Source of the DNA: Piscirickettsiaceae bacterium
GTDB lineage: Bacteria > Pseudomonadota > Gammaproteobacteria > Nitrosococcales > Methylophagaceae
DNA: 5,024 nt
Direction: 5' to 3'
NCBI GenBank assembly: GCA_018646825.1
Contig: JABGUA010000198.1
Span: 1-5,024 of the forward strand
Made by a program: the position numbers and the translations under genes. Positions within the stretch are counted from its first letter, which is position 1. The number at the start of each line of letters is the position of its first letter. Of this stretch, positions 1 to 5,024 are shown piece by piece. The notes beneath the pieces are model-generated. The model searched no databases, had not been told where the DNA came from, and saw nothing but the letters and a program-made list of their open reading frames with translations.

Positions 1-366
1 ATGGCCGTAGATAATACCGATACCCGCGAAGATACCTGTAGAAGCAGCAGCAACGACTAACTCAAGACCAGTGATACCTGTTTGGAAAGGCAGGATACCG
101 ACCATAGTTGTTGAGATTGCAGTACCATCGACATACTGCATCACACGCCATGCTAGTGCGACTTGCAGAAGGACAAATACCGGCAGCATGACATACATAA
201 CCGTGTTCTGTAATGCTGGCATACCCATGGTATCGCCATTTTCATCGAAGCCTGCACCGGGTGGATGGAATGGCATAGTCATGGTATCTAGGATAATACC
301 GATACCAAATAAGGCTACACCAACCCACACAAACATGCCGACCATAATGATACTTGCGAGCGTCAC
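1..366 (-). CDS. Unrecognised multi-spanning membrane protein, N-terminal part (runs off the left edge; start uncertain, possible frameshift)
   Basis: An open frame of 122 codons runs from a GTG at 366 to base 1 without a stop. I do not recognise the family. Three hydrophobic stretches are visible: about residues 3-26 (ending GIGIIL), 55-73 (VMYVMLPVFVLLQVALAW) and 97-119 (ending GIFAGIGII). Between the first two is a Met/Pro/His/Asp loop, residues 27-54, with MTMPFHPPGAGFDENGD and then MGMP. Frequent GGT, ATC, GCT and CTG codons suggest high expression, and the style differs from the AT-richer genes to the right. The start is unclear. The best Shine-Dalgarno and ATG (410) are in another frame, which gives MKKILINVRYWM and then TAA. 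Adding one base near 374 would join that positively charged N-terminus to the first membrane helix. Otherwise the GTG at 366 or the ATG at 345 must serve. A coding membrane protein is likely; the function is unknown. Confidence 0.6.
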   Translation of the reverse strand, partial: MTLASIIMVGMFVWVGVALFGIGIILDTMTMPFHPPGAGFDENGDTMGMPALQNTVMYVMLPVFVLLQVALAWRVMQYVDGTAISTTMVGILPFQTGITGLELVVAAASTGIFAGIGIIYGH

Positions 367-419
367 TATAATTACATCCAGTATCTGACATTAATTAAAA
401 TTTTCTTCATGGCTAAATA

Positions 420-425
420 CCTCCT
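420..425 (-). promoter_or_regulatory. Strong Shine-Dalgarno before the ATG at 410
   Basis: On the minus strand the sequence reads TTAGGAGGT, then ATTTAGCC, then ATG. The AGGAGG core lies 9 bases before the ATG at 410-408. It is the best ribosome binding site in the window and argues that translation of the left-edge gene was meant to start at 410. That ATG reads only 12 codons before a TAA, while the long open frame is shifted by one base. Confidence 0.6.
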
Positions 426-542
426 AACAAGAAAGTCATTGTCATGTTAAAAATGCAGATTTAAGAATGCCTTCAAAGGATAAAATCTATCATTGAAGCA
501 GTGACATTCTGGTGTTAAAGAGTCCCTTGTTTTCGATAGTGT

Positions 543-570
543 ATGAGATCAAAATACGTTTTGGTCTCAT
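543..570. repeat. 12-bp inverted repeat with a UACG-type loop (hairpin)
   Basis: The arms ATGAGATCAAAA (543-554) and TTTTGGTCTCAT (559-570) pair along all 12 positions on the plus strand, with one U-G wobble, around a TACG loop of the UNCG tetraloop type. On the minus strand the wobble becomes an A-C mismatch and the loop CGTA, so plus-strand RNA folds better. No run of T longer than three follows on either side, so a classic intrinsic terminator is not supported. It could be a leader hairpin, a protein-binding dyad or a weak terminator. Confidence 0.5.
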
Positions 571-625
571 TTGAAAATACAAATTAAACCTCTTCATCAC
601 CTGAATTTTTAGCATTGACCACATC

Positions 626-647
626 GAGACAATAACAATTGTGTCTC
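626..647. repeat. Inverted repeat GAGACA...TGTCTC in the intergenic region
   Basis: On the plus strand GAGACA and TGTCTC arms flank AATAACAATTG-type sequence; the six outer pairs are perfect and the inner ones mostly fail. It sits just downstream, in the leftward sense, of the predicted transcription start and beside the dyad at 649-664. It may be a second operator half or a small hairpin at the 5' end of the leader. No T-run follows. Confidence 0.3.
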
Positions 648-648
648 A

Positions 649-664
649 CTAATGTGAACATTAG
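649..664. promoter_or_regulatory. Perfect 7+7 dyad overlapping a -10 box (candidate operator)
   Basis: CTAATGT-GA-ACATTAG is a perfect inverted repeat with a two-base centre, too tight to be a good RNA hairpin but well suited to a dimeric repressor or activator. It covers five of the six bases of the predicted -10 hexamer (660-665) and the start-site area of the leftward promoter, which is where a repressor would act. The motif is not a CRP, FNR or LexA consensus that I can match. Confidence 0.4.
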
Positions 665-688
665 ATTAAAAAATAGTTCCATATTCAA
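660..688 (-). promoter_or_regulatory. Sigma70-type promoter reading toward the left-edge gene
   Basis: On the minus strand TTGAAT (688-683) is followed by exactly 17 bases and TCTAAT (665-660). These match the -35 and -10 consensus at 4 of 6 and 5 of 6 positions. The spacer contains a T6 run. The predicted start is near 653, giving a long leader to the gene at 410. It lies downstream of the carbamoyltransferase stop, so the left-edge gene is probably transcribed separately from the polysaccharide operon. Confidence 0.4.
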
Positions 689-781
689 CATTGCTTAGTC
701 ACCAAGAAACAATTGAGGAGGAGCCTAATTTTATCAACTTACCAGAGCACGAGGTCACTGTTTACCTCCGTCTTATGGTAT

Positions 782-805
782 AAAAAATAAAACGTTTACT
801 TTTTT
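782..805 (-). terminator. Weak AT-only hairpin with T-runs at the end of the carbamoyltransferase gene
   Basis: A6 (782-787) and T6 (800-805) can pair around an imperfect inner A/T stem and a CG turn, so a T6 tract ends the element on either strand. The carbamoyltransferase TAA (798-796) lies inside it. With almost no GC in the stem it would be a poor intrinsic terminator. No better candidate follows within the next 100 bases, so the operon may end by Rho or read through. Confidence 0.2.
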
Positions 806-2520
806 GTCACCAGAATATCTTCCATCACAAGGTATTCCAAATCGGAGCCAAAAAACATATTAAGCGCATCGGTTGGACTGCAAACCATAGGCTCACCTCG
901 GCGATTTAATGAAGTATTTAAAACCACACCATTGCCGTTTAGTTTCTCCATTTCTTGTAGTAGCTTATAGTATCTTGGGTTAGTCGCTTCAGTGACAATT
1001 TGAGCACGTGCGGTGCCGTCTTCATGGACGACTTCAGGGATCCGTGATTTCCATTCTTCTGCGACATCAAAGGTAAAAGTCATATAAGGACTTGGGTGCG
1101 CTGTCTGCAAAATTTCAGGAGCGATAGTATCAAGCATGCTTGGGCAGAATGGACGCCAGCGCTCCCGGTATTTAATCTGTGCGTTAATACGGTCTGCGAC
1201 CCCGGAATGATTTGGGCTACCTAAAATACTACGATTACCTAAAGCACGTGGCCCAAACTCCATCCGACCTTGAAACCAAGAAATTGGGTTGCCATCATTG
1301 AGCAACTCAGCGGTTTGTTTGCATACGTCATCGAGACGAGTCCAATCAACGTCTTGTTGATGTGCATCACAAGCAGCAATACATTCTTCTGTGGTGTAGG
1401 AAGGACCTAAGTAGACATGTTCCATTTTTTCAACTGGAACCCCCGCCATCTCTGATGCGTAACTAGCAGCGCCAATGGCGGTGCCTGCATCACTGGCAGC
1501 AGGCTGTACGAATAGCTCCTTAACACCATCCATTGCAATAATACGTTGGTTGAGTTTTACGTTAAGCGCGACGCCACCAGCGAAACAGACTTTACCCGTT
1601 TCACGAATAATATCGCCGAGATGATATTCAATTAAATGTAAGGCGGTTTTCTCTAATAGGTCTTGGATGCTGGCAGCGTAATCAATATAAGGGTCATCAA
1701 TTTCATCACCACCACGCATAGGTCCGAGCCATTCCAATAATTTCTTACTGAAGAAGTAGCCTTTACCGTCTTTTTTATAACGCCTTGCACCTAGAGTGTT
1801 AACAAGCTCGGTATTGACTTTAAATTCACCATCACCAAATTCAATCAATTGCGAAAAATCGAAACGGGTTGGGTCACCATAAGGTGCCATGCCCATGACT
1901 TTAAATTCACCATCGAGCATTTCAAAGCCAAGAAACTCTGTTAGCGCACCATACATACCGCCAAGGGAATCAGGGTCATAAAATTCTTTAATTTTATGAA
2001 TTTGGCCGTTTTCACCATAGCCAAAAAAGGTTGTGGCATATTCGCCTTTACCATCGATGCCGATAATGGCCGTTTTTTCTTTAAAGCCACTTAAATGGTA
2101 TGCACTACTGGCATGGGCTAAATGATGTTCAACGGGCACAAACTTAACACGATCAGCACCAATACCTAGATCATCGAGTAATTTCATGACACTTTCATGG
2201 TTACGTTTATAACGACGATTACCATTAAATAGTGCTGTTAAACCTCGGTCAGGTGCATACCAATATCGCTTGGCATAATGCCAACGAGCGGGTGATTTTA
2301 GATCGATTTCAGAATAGGGAAAGGCAACGATATCGATATCTTTTGGCGTAATGCCTGCTTGTTTGATGCAGAATTGCGTCGCGTGGTAGGCCATTCGGCC
2401 TTTTGCATGTTTATCACGAAGGAAACGTTCTTCTTCAGCAGCGGCAATGAGTTTTCCATCAATATAAAGTGCTGCTGAAGCATCATGATTAACAGCACCA
2501 GATAAACCTAATACGATCAT
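796..2520 (-). CDS. Carbamoyltransferase, NodU/CmcH/TobZ family
   Basis: The family transfers a carbamoyl group from carbamoyl phosphate, via carbamoyl-adenylate, to a hydroxyl of a sugar or antibiotic. The 574 residues are full length and show the usual marks: NHDAS near 11-15 and the EEERF segment, HHLAHA at 132-137 (metal/nucleotide-site histidines of the Kae1-like domain), IDGKGE at 155-160, EFKVMGMAPYGD at 205-216, GGVALN at 315-320, FGPRALGNRSILG at 422-434, YRERWRPFCPS at 451-461 and NTSLNRRGEPM at 535-545. The last blocks belong to the C-terminal domain. No signal peptide or membrane helix is seen, so it is cytoplasmic. Beside an InaA-type kinase and a GT-C membrane protein, its acceptor is most likely an LPS core or O-chain sugar, as for the carbamoyltransferase of the Pseudomonas core cluster; the acceptor is inferred. 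The start is the first ATG with only a weak AAAAGA ribosome site. Confidence 0.93.
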   Translation of the reverse strand: MIVLGLSGAVNHDASAALYIDGKLIAAAEEERFLRDKHAKGRMAYHATQFCIKQAGITPKDIDIVAFPYSEIDLKSPARWHYAKRYWYAPDRGLTALFNGNRRYKRNHESVMKLLDDLGIGADRVKFVPVEHHLAHASSAYHLSGFKEKTAIIGIDGKGEYATTFFGYGENGQIHKIKEFYDPDSLGGMYGALTEFLGFEMLDGEFKVMGMAPYGDPTRFDFSQLIEFGDGEFKVNTELVNTLGARRYKKDGKGYFFSKKLLEWLGPMRGGDEIDDPYIDYAASIQDLLEKTALHLIEYHLGDIIRETGKVCFAGGVALNVKLNQRIIAMDGVKELFVQPAASDAGTAIGAASYASEMAGVPVEKMEHVYLGPSYTTEECIAACDAHQQDVDWTRLDDVCKQTAELLNDGNPISWFQGRMEFGPRALGNRSILGSPNHSGVADRINAQIKYRERWRPFCPSMLDTIAPEILQTAHPSPYMTFTFDVAEEWKSRIPEVVHEDGTARAQIVTEATNPRYYKLLQEMEKLNGNGVVLNTSLNRRGEPMVCSPTDALNMFFGSDLEYLVMEDILVTKK

Positions 2521-2564
2521 AAAAAGAGTCTTTTAATATAAGTAATGTCAGTTAGAGTAGAGAC

Positions 2565-2573
2565 AGTATAGCA
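2565..2573 (-). promoter_or_regulatory. Possible internal extended -10 promoter for the carbamoyltransferase
   Basis: In the 71-base gap between the kinase stop and the carbamoyltransferase start the minus strand reads TGCTATACT, a TGn extended -10 with 5 of 6 matches to TATAAT. No good -35 lies 16-18 bases upstream, which extended -10 promoters tolerate. The leader to the ATG at 2520 would be about 40 nt. It may give the last gene extra transcription within the operon. Confidence 0.3.
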
Positions 2574-2591
2574 AGGGACAAAAAGTTGAGA

Positions 2592-3368
2592 CTATTTTGA
2601 TTTGCTTAAAATACGATCTTGAATTTGATACCAAAGCTTTTTAGATTCGGAGGATAATTTGAATTCACCCACATAAGCTTTAAAAAAGGTGATTTGCTCT
2701 TTTGTGGTCCAGTTAGGAGTATGACGTCGTAAAGTACCCAAATCTCTTAGAATGGCAGTACTTTTAAAGAAACGACGTTTGGCTTTTTCTAAATCAATGA
2801 TCCTGATATCCCAACTGTCACCAATAGGTTTTGCAAAAATATGTTTTGGATAAAGACTATTATGCTGTAGGTGATGTTGATGCATACGACTGAGTACTTT
2901 TGCGGCGGCTTTTAGTAGATTTTGTCTGCCTTGCCAACTTTTGAGTATTTCTAGGTCAAAGTTAAGAAATAATTCGTCAAGCGGATAGTAGCCTTCTAAG
3001 TCTTTGGTCGCAATAATCGCCTGGTGATTGCCGTTATATGACCGAGTGCCAAAGTAGACTAACTCTAATGTTGGAATTTTATAACGATGAAAACGTTTTA
3101 AGTTATCGAATTCTTTTTGAAAGGTCGCAATGCCTGAAATAGGGTGGCGCCAAGTGCGACTCATGTGATTCTCCTGGCGCTTTATAAAAATAAAAACAGG
3201 ACTATCGTCGACTTGTTCAAGGGGTATTTTCACAACGCCACTCCAACCGCCACGGCGGATATTTGGTTCTTCAAACCAATCCGCTTTATAAGACCACAGG
3301 CTATTGAAATCAAATAGGCGATTTGATTTTAGTATCGCTTCCCAGTTGTTCATAAAATTGTCAGTCAT
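2592..3368 (-). CDS. LPS kinase of the InaA/WaaP (Kdo kinase-like) family
   Basis: Members have a protein-kinase-like fold and phosphorylate sugars (heptose or Kdo) of the LPS inner core in the cytoplasm. In this 258-residue protein the candidate ATP-binding lysine is K63 (FIKRQ) and the helix-C acid E86 (KEFDNLKRF). The catalytic-loop region is LQHNSLYPKHIFAKP at 167-181, and the metal-site motif is IIDLEKAKRR at 190-199, with D192 as the DFG-like aspartate. YPKH and DLEKA are InaA-type signatures. The loop has Ser171 where canonical kinases have the HRD/HGD aspartate and His176 in place of the metal-binding Asn, so activity cannot be assumed. The ATG at 3368 lies 15 bases after the upstream stop, without a clear Shine-Dalgarno. 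A second ATG at codon 6 is possible. The order GT-C, kinase, carbamoyltransferase supports a role in core decoration. Confidence 0.83.
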   Translation of the reverse strand: MTDNFMNNWEAILKSNRLFDFNSLWSYKADWFEEPNIRRGGWSGVVKIPLEQVDDSPVFIFIKRQENHMSRTWRHPISGIATFQKEFDNLKRFHRYKIPTLELVYFGTRSYNGNHQAIIATKDLEGYYPLDELFLNFDLEILKSWQGRQNLLKAAAKVLSRMHQHHLQHNSLYPKHIFAKPIGDSWDIRIIDLEKAKRRFFKSTAILRDLGTLRRHTPNWTTKEQITFFKAYVGEFKLSSESKKLWYQIQDRILSKSK

Positions 3369-3383
3369 TTTAAGAAAAAATTA

Positions 3384-4952
3384 TTACTTTATTACTTGAT
3401 AAACAGATGCACCATCTTCAAGCCGATCATTCTCTAGATAATATATACGTTTGATAGAAAGTGTTTTCAGAAAAGCCCTGAGTTCGGGGTGGCGCTTTTT
3501 CTCGACAACAAGAACATAATCATAATTACGATAATCAGTTGCTTTTTCTTCAGAACAGAAGCCTGATGGGTATGGGTTTATAGAGGCATGTTCAGCAGTA
3601 AAATCATTAGGCCTGAAAATTGGCTTAACACATAGTGATACTGCTGTTGACTCTCTATCAAAGTAGTAAAAAGTAAATTCATCGTCGGTTATTACTCGGC
3701 TGCCGCTAGGTAAGTTATGAGCTGCCCATAGTGCAGTGTCTTTGATATAAGTTTTAGAGTTTGAAAGTGTCGCGGTATCAGCCACGCTGTAAAATAATGC
3801 TAACCCGATTAGAGTTAAAGGCCACAAGTCCTTATTCAACCAGAACCTTTCAATATTTTGGCAAAGTCGTGGAATGACAAGTAGTAATAGACCGATTAAA
3901 GCCAAAATAGTGTAACGGCCAGAAATAAAATATTGTTTAAATAAAAAAATCGTCAAGATTAAGATATTCAGTGCGAAAAAATAGAAGAGTAATTTCTGAT
4001 ACAGGGGAAAATGAGACGTACTTTTCTTATTCAAAGTCGTGAGATAAATAATAATATAACTTGCCGAAAATAATTTTAAAATTTTATAGACGAGCATTGT
4101 TAATAGGCCAGAGATAACCATAAGAGGCGCATAATCAGCAGAATATTTATTTAAAATTTGCGTTTCTATAATTTCACTACTCGTGATGAGTTTTTCGGAA
4201 TATTTATTGAGGTTGAGGTAGGTTGAGGGTATGGAAGCAAGTTTGGAAAAAGCTGAAACAATATCTGCTTGGGTGAGCACAAATAGAATGATGATAAATG
4301 AACTAATGAGCAGCAAGTAATATGTTTGAATTAATTGTTTAAAAGCGATAGTGAAGGGCTGGTTGAAGAGTAAGAAAAGGGGCAGTGCTAAAAAGATAAC
4401 GGTGCCTTCAATGCGGAATAGAATTGCAATTATCATAAAGGCTTGCCATAGCGTAGCTCGACTAAAAGAAGGGGTTTGCATATATTTCATGAATTGATAT
4501 AACGCTAAACTACAAAAAGCCCAGTACCCGACATCTCGAATAATAAAATCACGATATTCGTTAATGGGCATGAAGCAGAGAATTAGGATTGAAGCAATAA
4601 GAAGTTGGCGCTGGGATGATACGATTATGCTACTAATTAACACTAAGGCATCAGTAAGTAACAAAAATAACAGACTGTTAGTAATAAAGGCATTGGTTTC
4701 TATAGAAAAGGGTGTGATTTGATGTATCCAAGCCACCAGGATAGAAAATGCCGGCCAATCAAAAATGGTACGGGCGGCAATTAAGCCACCAGCTAAATAA
4801 GCTTCTACCATCTGCAGGTACATAATACCATCGCGGTTAAGAATGTCATCGAAGTAAACAGCTTGAAGCGAGAGTAATAAGCTCGCCAGAGCAGTAAAAA
4901 TCCGAATGCGATTTATATTAAAATTAGATAGTTGAATATCCATTTGCGTCAT
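3384..4952 (-). CDS. Polytopic membrane glycosyltransferase, GT-C / PMT_2 (ArnT-like) type
   Basis: GT-C enzymes move a sugar from a polyprenyl-phosphate donor onto an acceptor at the outer face of the inner membrane. The 522 residues show about 10-11 hydrophobic segments (roughly 15-33, 68-80, 88-112, 117-130, 142-156, 168-196, 209-227, 273-303, 319-338, 343-361 and 375-392), then a soluble C-terminal part from about 400. The first periplasmic loop carries the acidic FDDILNRDGIMYL (34-46), where D35, D36 or D41 may be the catalytic acid, and then DWPAF (65-69). RDFIIRDVGYW (134-144), RIEG (180-183) and SGRYTILAL (344-352) fit the PMT type. The tail ITDDEFTFYYFDRES (421-435) resembles the periplasmic tail of such proteins. 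The start overlaps the previous stop (TAATG), which supports translational coupling. Donor and acceptor are unknown; a flippase or O-antigen ligase-like role is less likely. It is AT-richer than the carbamoyltransferase. Confidence 0.7.
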   Translation of the reverse strand: MTQMDIQLSNFNINRIRIFTALASLLLSLQAVYFDDILNRDGIMYLQMVEAYLAGGLIAARTIFDWPAFSILVAWIHQITPFSIETNAFITNSLLFLLLTDALVLISSIIVSSQRQLLIASILILCFMPINEYRDFIIRDVGYWAFCSLALYQFMKYMQTPSFSRATLWQAFMIIAILFRIEGTVIFLALPLFLLFNQPFTIAFKQLIQTYYLLLISSFIIILFVLTQADIVSAFSKLASIPSTYLNLNKYSEKLITSSEIIETQILNKYSADYAPLMVISGLLTMLVYKILKLFSASYIIIYLTTLNKKSTSHFPLYQKLLFYFFALNILILTIFLFKQYFISGRYTILALIGLLLLVIPRLCQNIERFWLNKDLWPLTLIGLALFYSVADTATLSNSKTYIKDTALWAAHNLPSGSRVITDDEFTFYYFDRESTAVSLCVKPIFRPNDFTAEHASINPYPSGFCSEEKATDYRNYDYVLVVEKKRHPELRAFLKTLSIKRIYYLENDRLEDGASVYQVIK

Positions 4953-5024
4953 TAAGTGTTCTGATGTTGGAAAGCTTGAACGAATGTTAGCACATCACTA
5001 CTGCTTATTTCCTTCATACATTTA
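4952..5024 (-). CDS. C-terminal end of an unrecognised upstream gene (partial)
   Basis: Entering from the right edge, one minus-strand frame is open to a TAA at 4954-4952 and ends ...EISSSDVLTFVQAFQHQNT. The other two frames close or look non-coding. The stop shares its last A with the ATG of the GT-C gene (TAATG), an arrangement typical of coupled operon genes, which supports a real coding end. Only about 23 residues are visible, so no family can be named. A glycosyltransferase or other polysaccharide gene would fit the context but is a guess. Confidence 0.55.
   Translation of the reverse strand, partial: KCMKEISSSDVLTFVQAFQHQNT

Larger units (their letters stand above)
411..659 (-). other. 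Putative long 5' leader of the left-edge gene
   Basis: If the promoter at 660-688 is used, transcription starts near 653 and the leader before the ATG at 410 is about 240 nt. It is AT-rich, carries the inverted repeats at 626-647 and 543-570, and ends in a strong Shine-Dalgarno. I see no convincing protein gene and no riboswitch class I can name. The leader could fold as a regulatory 5' UTR, or could hold a second promoter closer to the gene. A weak TTGAAG box near 475 has no good -10 partner. The leader is inferred from the promoter call only. Confidence 0.3.

Noticed and set aside
71..388. A 105-codon open frame on the plus strand
   Set aside because: It lies opposite the minus-strand membrane-protein frame, has Thr/Ile/Pro-rich low-complexity content typical of an antisense shadow, and has no ribosome site.
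490..624. A 44-codon minus-strand open frame in the intergenic leader (MWSMLKIQ... ending MSLLQ)
   Set aside because: No Shine-Dalgarno before the first ATGs, only a GAAGAGG before an internal TTG. The length is expected by chance in AT-rich DNA. It would merit another look only if conserved.
714..722. Plus-strand GAGGAGG-like Shine-Dalgarno
   Set aside because: No start codon or open frame follows at a usable distance on the plus strand.
750..768. GAGGT...ACCTC inverted repeat after the carbamoyltransferase, considered as a terminator
   Set aside because: The stem is only five pairs and no T-run follows in the leftward direction.
2298..2498. A 66-codon minus-strand open frame inside the carbamoyltransferase gene
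   Set aside because: It is fully nested in another frame of a gene with clear family motifs; a shadow.
4952..5024. A promoter just upstream of the GT-C gene
   Set aside because: The stretch is better explained as the coding end of an upstream gene with a TAATG overlap, and no good -35/-10 pair is seen.

Overview
The window looks like a chromosomal segment from a Gram-negative bacterium, most likely a gammaproteobacterium of moderate-to-low GC. The reason is that it carries lipopolysaccharide (LPS) core-type modification genes: an InaA/WaaP-like kinase next to a NodU/TobZ-type carbamoyltransferase, a pairing also found in the Pseudomonas LPS core region. The species cannot be fixed from this stretch. 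I see no rRNA, tRNA, CRISPR array, insertion sequence or phage module.

All supported genes are on the minus strand, so transcription runs from right to left. At the right edge (4952-5024) is the last part of an unrecognised gene. Its stop codon overlaps the start of the next gene as TAATG. Next come a 522-residue polytopic membrane protein of the GT-C/PMT type (3384-4952), a 258-residue InaA-type LPS kinase (2592-3368, 15 bases further on) and a 574-residue carbamoyltransferase (796-2520, after a 71-base gap holding a possible internal extended -10 promoter). These four probably form one surface-polysaccharide operon. The natural reading is that the GT-C enzyme adds a sugar from a lipid-linked donor on the periplasmic side, while the kinase and carbamoyltransferase decorate a core or O-chain sugar with phosphate and carbamoyl groups in the cytoplasm. 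The acceptors cannot be read from the sequence.

Between 411 and 795 lies a 385-base AT-rich region. It separates the operon from a differently styled gene at the left edge. It holds a good sigma70-like promoter reading leftward (660-688), a perfect 7+7 dyad over the -10 box (649-664), and two further inverted repeats (626-647 and 543-570). A near-ideal Shine-Dalgarno (420-425) sits before an ATG at 410. If the promoter is used, the leader is about 240 nt.

The left-edge gene (minus strand, entering at about 366-410 and running off at base 1) encodes an unrecognised multi-spanning membrane protein rich in Gly, Val, Ile and Met. Its well-placed ATG at 410 is in a different frame from the long open frame. 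This suggests a single-base deletion near 374, an alternative GTG start at 366, or a sequence error.
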